This document shows positions 9,300 to 18,460 of a stretch of 64,000 bases of DNA, one piece after another. The notes below the pieces were generated by a model, which saw only the letters and a program-made list of their open reading frames with translations, did no database searches and was not told where the DNA came from. Origin of the DNA: Chryseobacterium phocaeense (GTDB lineage: Bacteria; Bacteroidota; Bacteroidia; Flavobacteriales; Weeksellaceae). The stretch lies in contig NZ_LT827015.1 in NCBI RefSeq assembly GCF_900169075.1, positions 2,248,158-2,312,157 of the forward strand. The letters run 5' to 3'. Position numbers and translations under genes: made by a program. Within the stretch, counting starts at the first letter, position 1. The number at the start of each line of letters is the position of its first letter.

Positions 9300-10346
9300 T
9301 TATTGAAGCTCTTTCATATAGGTCAGCTGATATTCCGGAAGAAGCCCGGGATGGAATATCTTAATATAATCTTTCAGGACAAGGTCAGCGCGTACCACAC
9401 CACTCTCAAAGAAATCATTGGCACTCTGCTTTGCTTTACCTGCGATAGTATAAATTTTTCCTTTATTGAATACCTCCAGCTTTCCGTAGAACGGATTAAC
9501 GCCCAGCATTTCTTTTCTGGAGGTATGATTTCCTGCATTTACCCAATACTGTACGCCTCCGGATTTGGCATACACTTCTTCAAAACTCATGGTGAGGGAT
9601 TTTTCTTCTTTATTTTCTTTCATGATGTAAGAAGCGTTGGCATCCGAAATAAAATTGGCTACGGATGTTTTTCCACCGGGCAGATACCATACATCTCCAT
9701 ACATTTCATTGACTAATACAACAGGCTTTTCTTTGGCCGTTGAGGCAAGCTGCTTCAGGTCATTATAATTTTTTTCAATTTCCTTATATCGTGCATCAGC
9801 TTCTTTCTCTTTCCCGAGAAATTCTCCGAAAAGCTTGATATAGGCCGTTTTCTCAAGCGGAAGCTGTTCCATATACTCATCCAGAAAAACCACCTGGATT
9901 CCATTGTTTTTCAGCAGCTGGTAGGCATTATCAAAACTTGCGATATAATTGGTAAAAATAGCATCCGGTTTCATGGAAATGATTTTTTCCACATCATATT
10001 TCTGCTCACTTCCCACATTCTGAATCTTTCCTTCTTTCAAAAGCTTCTGAATTTTTTCCGAATAAATATACTCCGGACTGGAAACCCCGATGATGAGATT
10101 TTCAGCACCCAACTCAGCAATATACCCCGCCATGCTGGCATTGAGCAGAATAATTTTCTTAAAAGGCGTCTGATTTTGCTTAAAATTGTACGTGAAATTC
10201 CCCGATTTCAGTTCCAAAAGACCGTCATGCTCCTTGAATTGGGTCCGATTTGAGATTTGGGTCCAGTCTGAGGACGAAATTTTTTGTTCTCTTTTACAGG
10301 AGATTAGCGCTATAACCGTAAATAAAAGTAAAATTCTCTGTTTCAT
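9300..10346 (-). CDS. ABC-type periplasmic substrate-binding lipoprotein (cobalamin/iron-siderophore family)
   Basis: A 348-residue lipoprotein with signal MKQRILLLFTVIALISC, predicted lipidated at Cys17. The fold pattern is that of the TroA/BtuF/FepB-like binding proteins: MAGYIAELGAENLIIGVSSPEYI, then ISMKPDAIFTNYIASFDNAYQLLKNNGIQVVFLDEYMEQLPLEKTAYIKLFGEFLG, a long connecting helix, and a second lobe (VLVNEMYGDVWYLPGGKTSVANFISDANA). Such proteins deliver iron chelates or corrinoids to an ABC permease. No permease or ATPase is adjacent, so the ligand is undetermined. It lies 45 bp upstream of mtgA on the same strand, and the tRNA-Arg gene is divergent from it. Confidence 0.85.
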   Translation of the reverse strand: MKQRILLLFTVIALISCKREQKISSSDWTQISNRTQFKEHDGLLELKSGNFTYNFKQNQTPFKKIILLNASMAGYIAELGAENLIIGVSSPEYIYSEKIQKLLKEGKIQNVGSEQKYDVEKIISMKPDAIFTNYIASFDNAYQLLKNNGIQVVFLDEYMEQLPLEKTAYIKLFGEFLGKEKEADARYKEIEKNYNDLKQLASTAKEKPVVLVNEMYGDVWYLPGGKTSVANFISDANASYIMKENKEEKSLTMSFEEVYAKSGGVQYWVNAGNHTSRKEMLGVNPFYGKLEVFNKGKIYTIAGKAKQSANDFFESGVVRADLVLKDYIKIFHPGLLPEYQLTYMKELQ

Positions 10347-10370
10347 CTTTCAAAGAACGGAAAAAAGTAC

Positions 10371-10378
10371 TATATTTG
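10371..10378 (+). promoter_or_regulatory. Bacteroidota -7 promoter element for tRNA-Arg
   Basis: TATATTTG matches the Bacteroidota sigma-ABfr -7 consensus TAnnTTTG and lies 15 bases upstream of the mature tRNA 5' end. A clear -33 TTG is not evident. Confidence 0.65.
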
Positions 10379-10393
10379 CAAACCTTTAAGAAT

Positions 10394-10467
10394 GGCCTCG
10401 TGGCGCAACTGAATAGCGCATCTGATTACGGCTCAGAAGGTTACAGGTTTGAATCCTGTCGAGGTCA
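10394..10467 (+). tRNA. tRNA-Arg (anticodon ACG)
   Basis: A full cloverleaf can be drawn by eye. The 7-bp acceptor stem is GGCCTCG with CGAGGTC (one G-U pair). The D stem is GCGC/GCGC, the anticodon stem TCTGA/TCAGA with loop TTACGGC giving anticodon ACG, and the T stem ACAGG/CCTGT with loop TTTGAAT. The discriminator base is A. CCA is not encoded. A34 should be edited to inosine to read CGN codons (family knowledge). Confidence 0.95.
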
Positions 10468-10471
10468 CAAG

Positions 10472-10513
10472 ACCGATATTTGAAGATTTCACTCTTCGAT
10501 GTCGGTTTTTTTT
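10472..10513 (+). terminator. intrinsic terminator after tRNA-Arg
   Basis: An inverted repeat (ACCGATATTTGAAGA pairing with TCTTCGATGTCGGT) closes on a short loop and is followed by a run of eight T. It starts five bases after the tRNA. Confidence 0.8.
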
Positions 10514-11167
10514 ATTTCCTAAATCCGTTGTTATACTGGCAGATACACTGAGCAACAATATCTACGTAATCTTTCGTCCTGATCTCTTTGAGAATAACCT
10601 TTTTCCGCCTGTTCATCGGTGGAAACTCGGATGTATAAATCTGCTATATTCATCGTGTTGATGATTTTATTAAAAAAATTTTAGTAGGTAACACTGAAAA
10701 AAAGTTGTCACTATAGAAATTCATCATTCTGATATGTCAATAAAATACAAATAATCAATCAGATGTAAAAAATTCTTTGAAGGTCAATTTATATAAAACT
10801 TCCATTATTTCCTCCAATTGTTCTTCGTTAATATCATAACCGGATTAAGTAATGGTAATACATTAAAATTAAAAAGAAGACTTAACGAAATTAATAAACC
10901 GATCAATAAGGAACATTTAACAAATAATGACAAACTTATAAAACCTTTGAGCAGCTTGGTATCACTTTAAGTTTTCTAGATAAAGATGAAAGTAAAGCTA
11001 ATCTTTGCTTACGTTTCAGCAAAACTTTTTACTCTGATCAGTAAACTTATTTTAAAAAGCATAGATTACAATGGATATGTTTATAATCGGGCAAAATTTT
11101 TATAAAGATATATGTCAATTACAACGAATGAGGATTACTTCGAAAAAATCTGATAATTATACTTTCT
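10514..11167. other. gene-free AT-rich spacer with possible coding remnant
   Basis: No convincing gene is present. A forward frame from about 10797 to 10969 stays open and ends in a Lys- and Asn-rich peptide (GNTLKLKRRLNEINKPINKE and onward), but it lacks a convincing start and resembles nothing I recognise. It could be the decayed end of an accessory gene next to the tRNA. No attachment-site duplication of the tRNA 3' end was found nearby by eye. Confidence 0.35.
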
Positions 11168-11175
11168 TATATTTG
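11168..11175 (+). promoter_or_regulatory. -7 promoter element for the helicase gene
   Basis: TATATTTG fits TAnnTTTG exactly and ends 16 bases before the ATG at 11192, implying a very short 5' leader. Confidence 0.5.
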
Positions 11176-11191
11176 TAATCAATTAATACCC

Positions 11192-13759
11192 ATGCACAAA
11201 GCAAGAACAGAAAATCTTAAATCACAAGCTATTTATATTGATAGTAAAGACAAAACTGATGAGATAGAATCTTATTCTTTTGAGGGGAATAAGTGTGTCG
11301 TGGTATATAAAAGTAGTGGGAAAGCCTATACTTATCCTCAACATAGAATTAAAATGGTGAGATCTGCTATTCAGAGTGAGAAAGCAGGAAATATTTTTTC
11401 TTACATAAAGGCAATTGCAGCAAGCGTTGGCTTGAAGACTGAGGAAGGCAATAATATTCTTGCCAATAGCTATGGGAGTATCCGTTTTATTCCTGAGACT
11501 TCTATTTTATACAATTTCCTTAATGGAAAAGAACCCAGTAAACATTCCCACACCTCTCCTATTGAAATCTTTCCTTTTGGTTTTAATCTAAGCCAGAAAA
11601 CAGGAGTTGACAATGCATTTTCAAATCCGCTAAGTGCTATAGAAGGTCCTCCGGGAACAGGAAAGACCCAGACTATTCTTAATATTATTGCCAATGCAGT
11701 AATGAATAATCAAAGTGTGGCTGTTGTTTCAAGCAATAATTCAGCGACAAAAAATGTTTTTGAAAAGCTGGAAAGCAACGGGGTTTCTTTTATAGCGGCA
11801 TTGTTGGGAAGCAGCCAGAATAAAAAAGAATTTATCGATGCTCAGACTGAAATCCCGGATTTATCAGATTTTAGATTAGAAGAAGAACACGAACAATCTC
11901 TTATTGAATCTCTTCCCCTTCTTTTTGCGGAACTTGCTGAAAAGTTAGAATTAAAAAATAAATTGGCTTTGCTTAAACTGGAAATAGATAAGATCAAAAC
12001 AGAGCATCGGCATTTCACTGATGATGTCGCTTTAGCCACCGAAATCCGTTTTAAAAAGAATGTTAGTTCAGATCAGCTGCTTTCTTTATGGGTTACGTTG
12101 GAAGAATATGAGAAAACCGGTAAGAGATTTTACTGGTGGCACAAACTGATATTTCCTTTTTTGTATGGGGTGAGAGATAAGATTTTTTATACCTTATCGT
12201 ATGAAGAAATGATCAGAATTGTTCAATCAAAATACTATGAGGTAAAAATTTTAGAGCTTACTCTCAGAAAGCAAGAGTTGAAAAATACCTTACAGCATTT
12301 TTGCTTCCATGATAAAATGAAAGAATATACAGAAGGATCGATGCAGTTGTTTAAAAACAAACTCTACCAAAAATATAAAGGACAAGAACGTTCAGAATAT
12401 ACCGAATGGGATCTCCGTTTTAAATCAGAAGAATTTATTAAAGATTATCCTGTCATTATGAGTACAACCTACTCATTAAGGAGAAGTCTTGATGAAAATG
12501 TAGTCTACGATTATGTAATTGTTGACGAATCTTCACAGGTGGATCTTGCAACAGGTGTACTCGCATTATCCTGCGCAAAACAGGCGGTCATTGTGGGAGA
12601 TTTAAAACAGCTTCCCAATGTAGTGGATTCTGCCACAGCAGAAAAGACAGATCAGATCTTTAAGAACTATGATATTCCGGAAGCTTATCGCTATTCTAAT
12701 CATAGCCTGCTTTCGTCTGTCACAGAAGTATTTCCGAATGTGCCTAAAACACTCTTAAAAGAACATTATCGCTGTCATCCTAAAATCATTGATTTTTGTA
12801 ACCTTAAGTTTTATAATGATCAGTTGATTATTCTTTCGGAAGGACATACGGAAAGAGAACCTTTATTAGTCTATAAAACAACTGAAGGCAACCATGCAAG
12901 ACAAAGAGAGAATCAGCGGCAGATTGATGTGATTATTCATGAAATCATTCCACAGCAAAAGCTAGAGGGTGTGAATCTGGGAATTGTAACGCCATACCGT
13001 AATCAGACCTTAGCACTGCAAAGAACATTTCAGGGAACAGATATCAAAGCCGATACGGTAGATAAATTTCAGGGAAGAGAAAATGATGTAATCATTCTCT
13101 CTACGGTAGATAATGAAATCTCTGAATTCACAGACAATCCGAACCGACTGAATGTAGCCATTTCTAGAGCCAAAGACCAGCTTATTCTATTGGTAAACGG
13201 AAATGAAAGTGATAATGACACGAACATCTCAGATCTGATCCGTTATATAGATTACAATAATTTCAAGGTCATACACAGTGAAGTCCATTCTATTTTCGAT
13301 TACCTGTACAAAGGATATGAAGAAAAAAGAAGAGCGCTTTTATCGGATCAAAAAAAGAAATCTGTTTTCGACAGCGAGAATCTAATGTATAGACTTATCA
13401 AAGAAATACTTTCTCTAGATCAATTTTCTAAGTATGGCGTTATTCTACATCATCCATTAAGAAATTTACTATTAGATTTTTCCAGATTAAATCCTGAAGA
13501 AGAAAAATATGCTAGACATCATGCCACACATCTTGATTTTCTGATCTATAATAAGCTGGGGAAAAATCCTGTATTGGCTATTGAAGTTGATGGTTATGAG
13601 TATCATAAAACGGAAAGCAAGCAAGCCGGAAGAGATCGTATGAAGAATGAGATTTTAGAAAAATATAATATTCAATTGGTACGGTTTTCCACTACAGGAA
13701 GTGGTGAAAAAGAGAAATTGATTAGCAACCTGAATGAAATAACAAAGAATAATTCTTGA
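11192..13759 (+). CDS. Upf1-like SF1 helicase fused to C-terminal PD-(D/E)XK/VSR-fold nuclease domain
   Basis: A protein of 855 residues. Residues 1-60 form a small basic beta domain. The helicase core follows: Walker A EGPPGTGKTQ at 151-160, Walker B VIVDESSQVD, motif III GDLKQLPNV, motif IV EHYRCHPKIIDFC, motif V TVDKFQGRENDVIILSTV and motif VI NVAISRAKDQLILL, with a coiled insertion between motifs Ia and II. The last 120 residues contain HLDFLIYN and VLAIEVDGYEYHK followed by RDRMKNEIL and IQLVRFSTTGSGE. This is the D...ExD pattern of DUF2726/DUF559-like nucleases. Helicase-nuclease fusions of this sort are common in antiphage and DNA-repair islands, so a defence role is a reasonable guess but not shown. 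It has its own -7 element and a small hairpin terminator after it. Confidence 0.85.
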   Translation: MHKARTENLKSQAIYIDSKDKTDEIESYSFEGNKCVVVYKSSGKAYTYPQHRIKMVRSAIQSEKAGNIFSYIKAIAASVGLKTEEGNNILANSYGSIRFIPETSILYNFLNGKEPSKHSHTSPIEIFPFGFNLSQKTGVDNAFSNPLSAIEGPPGTGKTQTILNIIANAVMNNQSVAVVSSNNSATKNVFEKLESNGVSFIAALLGSSQNKKEFIDAQTEIPDLSDFRLEEEHEQSLIESLPLLFAELAEKLELKNKLALLKLEIDKIKTEHRHFTDDVALATEIRFKKNVSSDQLLSLWVTLEEYEKTGKRFYWWHKLIFPFLYGVRDKIFYTLSYEEMIRIVQSKYYEVKILELTLRKQELKNTLQHFCFHDKMKEYTEGSMQLFKNKLYQKYKGQERSEYTEWDLRFKSEEFIKDYPVIMSTTYSLRRSLDENVVYDYVIVDESSQVDLATGVLALSCAKQAVIVGDLKQLPNVVDSATAEKTDQIFKNYDIPEAYRYSNHSLLSSVTEVFPNVPKTLLKEHYRCHPKIIDFCNLKFYNDQLIILSEGHTEREPLLVYKTTEGNHARQRENQRQIDVIIHEIIPQQKLEGVNLGIVTPYRNQTLALQRTFQGTDIKADTVDKFQGRENDVIILSTVDNEISEFTDNPNRLNVAISRAKDQLILLVNGNESDNDTNISDLIRYIDYNNFKVIHSEVHSIFDYLYKGYEEKRRALLSDQKKKSVFDSENLMYRLIKEILSLDQFSKYGVILHHPLRNLLLDFSRLNPEEEKYARHHATHLDFLIYNKLGKNPVLAIEVDGYEYHKTESKQAGRDRMKNEILEKYNIQLVRFSTTGSGEKEKLISNLNEITKNNS

Positions 13760-13764
13760 TAAGA

Positions 13765-13786
13765 TTACGGTTTTCCGTAAATTTTT
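13765..13786 (+). terminator. small hairpin with T-rich tail after the helicase
   Basis: TTACGG-TTTT-CCGTAA is a perfect 6-bp stem followed by ATTTTT. Short but correctly placed, it suggests that the helicase and DUF4236 genes can be transcribed separately. Confidence 0.5.
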
Positions 13787-13801
13787 CTTCCTGTAGTAGT
13801 T

Positions 13802-13809
13802 TAGATTTG
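13802..13809 (+). promoter_or_regulatory. -7 promoter element for the DUF4236 gene
   Basis: TAGATTTG matches TAnnTTTG and sits 28 bases upstream of the ATG at 13838. Confidence 0.45.
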
Positions 13810-13837
13810 TGATTACAATCATCTTAAAAACTATATC

Positions 13838-14959
13838 ATGGCTTGGTCATACAGAAAAAGAATCAAAATAATTCCTGGTGTACATTTGAATTTCAGCAAA
13901 AGAGGAATTTCAACGAGTATTGGGGTTAAAGGTATGAGTATAAATTTGAGCTCATCAGGCACGAGACTTAATACCAATTTTTCAGGTTTTTCAAATTCAT
14001 ATAGGCTTTCGGGTTCTTCATCACCAACTACTCCCTCGCAATCTTATCCTGAACCACAATCTTTTTACACTGAGTTGTCAGATAACATTTTTAGTGCGGA
14101 TGTTCATCAGATCACATCTCAAAATATGGCAGGTATCAAAGAATCTATCTTAACAGCTCAACAACAAAAAGTGGAATTGAAGACGGATCTGACGAAAATA
14201 AAAAAAGCGTTAACCTTTACCAAGATCAAGAAAGTTGCAAGTTATATCTTTATATATGGGTTGGTAAACAAAAATATTGTGCAACAGATAAATGAGGATA
14301 TTAATGCACAAAAAAAAGCTCTACAAGAAACCAAGATTGTAATTGATAACTCAGCTGTTAATATCGACATACAGTTCGATGATCCCTCTAAGAGAAAGTA
14401 TGAACAGTTACAACATTCTTTTAAAAATCTAACCACAGCACATAAAATATGGGATATTACGGGAGCGCATTTTCAGGATCGTGTAGCTGCCCGGTCTAGC
14501 GCAAGCACGTTGGTCAACAGAAAAGATGCAAGAATTGGTTTTAAATCCCTTCCCATCATCACATCAAACTATGAAGCCATATATTTTCAAAATGTAAACG
14601 GAGCGGATTTATATTTTTATCCAACATTTATACTGATGTATAAAAGTGATCACAACTTTGCAATTATTGGATTTGATGAACTTAATGTTACATTTTCTTC
14701 TGTAAATTTTACCGAAACCAGCTGTGTTCCTCGTGATTCAAAAGTTATTAGAAAAACATGGGCGAAAGTCAATAAAAACGGAACTCCTGACAAAAGATTC
14801 AAGAGCAATTATCAGATACCTGTCGTTCAATATGCAAGGCTAAGGTTTTCTTCCAGCAATGGTGTTAATGAGGAATATCAAATAAGTAATTTTGAATTCG
14901 CCCAAGAATTTGCAAATTCATTTCAAGAGTACAAAAGTTTGTGCAAGGAATTAGCTTAA
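13838..14959 (+). CDS. DUF4236 domain protein
   Basis: 373 residues. The first 60 residues are a clear DUF4236 domain: SYRKRIKIIPGVHLNFSKRG, then a Gly/Ser-rich STSIGVKGMSINLS segment. A Ser/Pro-rich linker follows. A helical region near residues 85-205 contains hydrophobic VASYIFIYGLVNKNIVQQI and charged coiled stretches. A beta-rich C-terminal domain of about 160 residues follows (ADLYFYPTFILMYKSDHNFAIIGFDELNVTFSS). DUF4236 has no assigned biochemical role; it is often found as a short basic N-terminal module in bacterial proteins. It follows the helicase-nuclease gene by 78 bp on the same strand, so the two may form an accessory pair, though each appears to have its own promoter. Confidence 0.75.
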   Translation: MAWSYRKRIKIIPGVHLNFSKRGISTSIGVKGMSINLSSSGTRLNTNFSGFSNSYRLSGSSSPTTPSQSYPEPQSFYTELSDNIFSADVHQITSQNMAGIKESILTAQQQKVELKTDLTKIKKALTFTKIKKVASYIFIYGLVNKNIVQQINEDINAQKKALQETKIVIDNSAVNIDIQFDDPSKRKYEQLQHSFKNLTTAHKIWDITGAHFQDRVAARSSASTLVNRKDARIGFKSLPIITSNYEAIYFQNVNGADLYFYPTFILMYKSDHNFAIIGFDELNVTFSSVNFTETSCVPRDSKVIRKTWAKVNKNGTPDKRFKSNYQIPVVQYARLRFSSSNGVNEEYQISNFEFAQEFANSFQEYKSLCKELA

Positions 14960-15611
14960 AATCGATGTCAGAAAGTAATACGTTTAGTAAACAATCTTTA
15001 AGTGTAATAGAGTATTTCAGACAGATAATCTAATTTTAATTACGAAGATTCTTTTTAAATATTCTACTACATTTTTGTAAAACCTCAGCGATGGGTAGAA
15101 AACTATTGAAGCTAACTAAAGACTATTCATAACAATTTCCATCTTTTTTAATACTTAAAATTATTTTGTACGTAATTTAAAGTATATGAAAATTACCCGG
15201 CATAAGTGAGCTTAGCGATTTTTTCTTAATTTGGCTCAAACGAATCAAATCATCGTTAAAAGTGTTTGAAGATACGCTCGTCAAGATCACCAACGATCAA
15301 AAAGCGCTACTTGAAAACAAGCAGCGCTTTTTTTTTATAAAAGTAAATTGAGCAACATTTTCCAGGGCGGCTTTTATTTCTAATTAGATACATTAGAAAA
15401 TCGAGTTCCATTTCCTTGCTGCTGCCATTCATAAAATGGGTAAAATACCTTTCATCAGGATATTCTATAGATAGGGAAAAACCATTGGAAGCTCAATGTA
15501 ATTTGCATGAGATATTAGTATGACCTGGCGAAAACGTTATCCCCAGGAATATGAAACAGGACTACCAAGAAAATTCTATAAGAGAATACCTGTAATCATT
15601 AGTCACTACTC
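14960..15611. other. gene-free spacer with terminator and possible gene remnant
   Basis: No intact gene. On the reverse strand around 15335-15495 a frame without a convincing start reads coding-like (IEYPDERYFTHFMNGSSKE and onward), possibly the remains of a decayed gene. A forward 31-codon frame ends near 15610 (MTWRKRYPQEYETGLPRKF and onward) with no known relative. Confidence 0.3.
15301..15336 (+). terminator. strong intrinsic terminator
   Basis: AAAGCGCTACTTG and CAAGCAGCGCTTT pair over 13 positions with a single mismatch around an AAAA loop, followed by nine T. It lies 340 bp beyond the DUF4236 gene, so the transcript it ends is not obvious. Confidence 0.8.
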
Positions 15612-16607
15612 TTAATTGCTCTTATTTACGAGACCTTTTTTTAATCCCATTACTGCAAAACCGGTCAAAATTCCAATTACTACAGCTACTTTAATATTTT
15701 TAGAAGTATTTAATGGAGGGGTACCATATATTTTGAGTGGGTCTTGAGAAGGCTCAAGTATATTCCCCGCTACTTCAGGACCGTTTTTAATTTTCATCAT
15801 TAAACGTACACCAGCTGATGCTGTATTGATTACTAATTTGGGAAAAAGCCTATAAATCGATGTAATTGCATAAGATCTGAAATCAGGAAATAGATCTTTT
15901 CTCGGTTCCCTGGCTAATTCAACCATTTTTGCAGCGGTATCCCGTGGATCTGAAGCAATGGGAGGTATACCCATTTTAAACCCCGAATATTTTGCAGAAT
16001 GAAGATTTCCGGTAGATTTTTGAAGCTGAGGGTACAAATTACAGATATGAATATTTCGGTAGTTTGAAATCTCCCCCTGAAGACCATCCATCATCCCTTT
16101 GATCCCGTACTTAGTAGCTGAATACACAGAACTGTAAGGTGCCGGCATATAGCCCCCTATAGAAACATTATTTATCAATATCCCTTCATTCTGTTTTTTG
16201 AAAATTTTAATGGCATTGTAAGCGCCGTGCATATATCCAAACAGATTGGTTTTAATAACCTGTTCGTGAATCTCCATTGGAATCTCTTCAAATTTTCCAC
16301 TCGCCATTACCCCTGCGTTATTTACCCAGATATCAATTCTGCCAAATCTTGACAGTGTCTCTTCCGCTACCCGTTCTATATCTGCAGCAACTGATGTATC
16401 GGCAGAAATCCCCAACACCTCTACCCCCAGTCCTTTGCATAGCTCAACCACCTCATCTATACCTTTCTGTCCTCTTGCTACGATAACTATATTGCATCCT
16501 TCCAAAGCAAAAGCCTCCGCAGCAGCTCTTCCTACTCCACTGCTAGAGCCCGTTATTACGACTGTTTTTCGTAATAGAGTCTGTTGAAATTGTTCTTCTT
16601 TTTTCAT
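15612..16607 (-). CDS. SDR-family oxidoreductase with C-terminal membrane tail
   Basis: A 331-residue short-chain dehydrogenase/reductase. The cofactor loop is TGSSSGVG at residues 19-26, NNAG at 96-99 is intact, and the catalytic residues are Ser149, Tyr162 and Lys166 in YSATK. Family knowledge: classical SDRs use NAD(P)H to reduce or oxidise carbonyl or hydroxyl groups; the substrate cannot be predicted. The C-terminus extends beyond the usual 250 residues and includes a hydrophobic helix (VAVVIGILTGFAVMGLKKG), suggesting tail-anchoring to the membrane. It is the first of a loose group of stress-type genes and is divergent from the NDH-2 remnant. Confidence 0.88.
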   Translation of the reverse strand: MKKEEQFQQTLLRKTVVITGSSSGVGRAAAEAFALEGCNIVIVARGQKGIDEVVELCKGLGVEVLGISADTSVAADIERVAEETLSRFGRIDIWVNNAGVMASGKFEEIPMEIHEQVIKTNLFGYMHGAYNAIKIFKKQNEGILINNVSIGGYMPAPYSSVYSATKYGIKGMMDGLQGEISNYRNIHICNLYPQLQKSTGNLHSAKYSGFKMGIPPIASDPRDTAAKMVELAREPRKDLFPDFRSYAITSIYRLFPKLVINTASAGVRLMMKIKNGPEVAGNILEPSQDPLKIYGTPPLNTSKNIKVAVVIGILTGFAVMGLKKGLVNKSN

Positions 16608-16885
16608 GTTTACTTTTTTTAATTCAGTAACAAATAGAACATCTATTGTGCCAGATGTGCAATTTTTAAAATACTTTATACATCCATCTAATTTCTTACA
16701 TCTAAGAATAATAATGATTTTACCAAAGGCGAATATTTAGAATCAATCGGTTTTAAATTCTAAATTCTGATTATTGATGTTCGTATATCTAACTATTTAT
16801 AAAAAGTACCACAAATCCACTTTTTATTGTGATTGGTCTTATTATTGGATACATTTTATTACACCAATCACAAAAATATCCTTTT

Positions 16886-17062
16886 ATGAAAAAACATATT
16901 GTCGTCATAGTAGGAAGTTTTGCCGGGATTAATTTCATCAAAGCCATTGCCAAATTGAATGAATTGAGCATCACCCTGGCTGACAGAAATAATTACCATT
17001 TCTCTCCTCCCTTAATTTGTGATGCGAATACTCCATTCATTGAGGTTGCACACATGAATTGA
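16886..17062 (+). pseudogene. decayed N-terminal fragment of type II NADH dehydrogenase (NDH-2-like)
   Basis: The 58-residue peptide MKKHIVVIVGSFAGINFIKA with LADRNNYHF and PPL matches the start of NAD(P)/FAD-dependent NDH-2-like oxidoreductases, normally over 400 residues. The dinucleotide motif is damaged (VGSFAG in place of GGGFAG). The region expected to read FFPPLLYQVA is altered, and the frame stops at 17060. The rest of the gene is absent; the next gene begins 88 bp later. This is best read as a remnant. A different frame start at 16829 adds only unrelated residues. Confidence 0.7.
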
Positions 17063-17150
17063 GATGTTTCAGATTATTTATTGCTAATATGATTTTGCAA
17101 CCTGGCAAAAATGGTCAAAATAATAAAAATTAACTTTTAAAATACATAAT

Positions 17151-17558
17151 ATGCTTAAGAAAATGTTAGCAGGTTTAGGCGGAGCCATCGCACTCAACCT
17201 ACTCCACGAAATCGTCAGAAAGAATTTTGATAATGTTCCACATATTAATGAAGTGGGAGAAGAAGCCTTAAAGAAGGTGACCGATTCTACAGCACTTGAA
17301 ATCTCTGATCCTGATAAATTATATGCAGCAACTTTAGCAGGTGACATTGTCAGCAATGCTATTTACTATGGAACAACTGCAACAAATCATAACTTCACCA
17401 GTGGAATTGTAGCAGGAATCGGAGCTATCGTTCTTCCGCAAAAGATGGGTTTAAATGATCAGCCGGTTGCTGAAAACAATAAAAAGAAGCTCATGACCGT
17501 AGGATATTATATTTTTGGTGCTATGGTTACCAAATTTATCTATGACAAGATTAAGTGA
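17151..17558 (+). CDS. small conserved hypothetical membrane-associated protein
   Basis: 135 residues, not matched to a function. The sequence begins MLKKMLAGLGGAIALNLLHE, has a charged central part (NEVGEEALKKVTDS), then Gly/Ala-rich hydrophobic stretches (FTSGIVAGIGAIVLPQKMG and VGYYIFGAMVTKFIYDKIK) that could be membrane helices. I recognise it as a type common in Chryseobacterium-like genomes beside stress proteins, but it has no characterised relative I can name. It is followed by the four-helix-bundle gene on the same strand. Confidence 0.6.
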   Translation: MLKKMLAGLGGAIALNLLHEIVRKNFDNVPHINEVGEEALKKVTDSTALEISDPDKLYAATLAGDIVSNAIYYGTTATNHNFTSGIVAGIGAIVLPQKMGLNDQPVAENNKKKLMTVGYYIFGAMVTKFIYDKIK

Positions 17559-17735
17559 GGTTAACTTAACCTCTGCCTGCAGGAGTAACTGAAAAAAAAT
17601 GAGTGAGCTGCTGGCTAATAAACTGAGAATTTCTTCATTTTCAAGTTTGTAACTATCACAAAAAAACAATCCCTCATACATCAAATAATAAAACACCAAC
17701 GAAGTATTATTATTAAATCTTTTAAAATAACTAAT

Positions 17736-18203
17736 ATGGAAAATACTAAAACAATTGCAGCACTCACTGAACTGCTGCATATAACCAATGACAGAATTAA
17801 AGGTTTTGAAAGTGTGGAAGGAAAAGTTTGGGAAAGCTATTCTGATCTGAAAGGGGAATATGATAAAATGATCTCTCAGTCTAAGATAATGAAAAATGAA
17901 ATCATCAACCTCATTACTGAACGAGGTGGAAATCCTGATGAAGAAGCCTCATCATTTGCCGGCAATCTACACCGGACATGGATTGACATTAAGAATTCTA
18001 TTCCGAAAAGTAATAATGATAAAGAAACCCTGGAAAATGTAGTTTTCGGTGAAAAACATGCCATTGAAGCATATGATAATGCTTTGAAAAGCGGTGACCT
18101 TTGTAATGAAAGCTCTAAGATAATTGCCGAACAGCTGAGGCAGCTGCGAATCTCTTACCATCAATTCAATAATATCGAATATTATAAAAGCAAAGAGGAC
18201 TAA
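17736..18203 (+). CDS. PA2169/DUF2383-family four-helix-bundle protein
   Basis: A 155-residue, soluble, fully helical protein with the DUF2383 pattern: LTELLHITNDRIKGFESVEG at the start, a central EIINLITERGGNPDEEASSFAGNLHRTW, then AIEAYDNALKSGDL near the C-terminus. The fold is ferritin-like. Family members accumulate under general stress, but no enzymatic role is established. It is followed by a strong bidirectional-looking terminator. Confidence 0.82.
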   Translation: MENTKTIAALTELLHITNDRIKGFESVEGKVWESYSDLKGEYDKMISQSKIMKNEIINLITERGGNPDEEASSFAGNLHRTWIDIKNSIPKSNNDKETLENVVFGEKHAIEAYDNALKSGDLCNESSKIIAEQLRQLRISYHQFNNIEYYKSKED

Positions 18204-18298
18204 TATATATTTCTCTATAACAAATTATAAACAATATATTTTATAAAGCAGTTCAAAATTTCCTGAATTGGCTGATAAAGTCGTGGATTTTGTCTGCA

Positions 18299-18332
18299 AA
18301 AAAGGCCGTCTCATTTTTGAGACAGCCTTTCC
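18299..18332 (+). terminator. intrinsic terminator, possibly bidirectional
   Basis: AAAGGCCGTCTCA and TGAGACAGCCTTT pair around a TTTT loop, with A-rich and T-containing flanks. It lies between the converging genes ending at 18203 and 18461. Confidence 0.65.
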
Positions 18333-18460
18333 TAAAGGATATAAATATGGAGCATTTTGTTTGTTATGAACAATAATGATTAATCATTTTTTAGTTGATC
18401 GGAAGTGTCAGCCAGATCAGTACTGTAAAAAAGATTTAATAACATTTTATAATCCAAACT

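Noticed and set aside
10394..11191. tRNA-Arg as integration site of a genomic island
   Set aside because: There is no integrase and no repeat of the tRNA 3' end found by eye downstream, although accessory genes follow.
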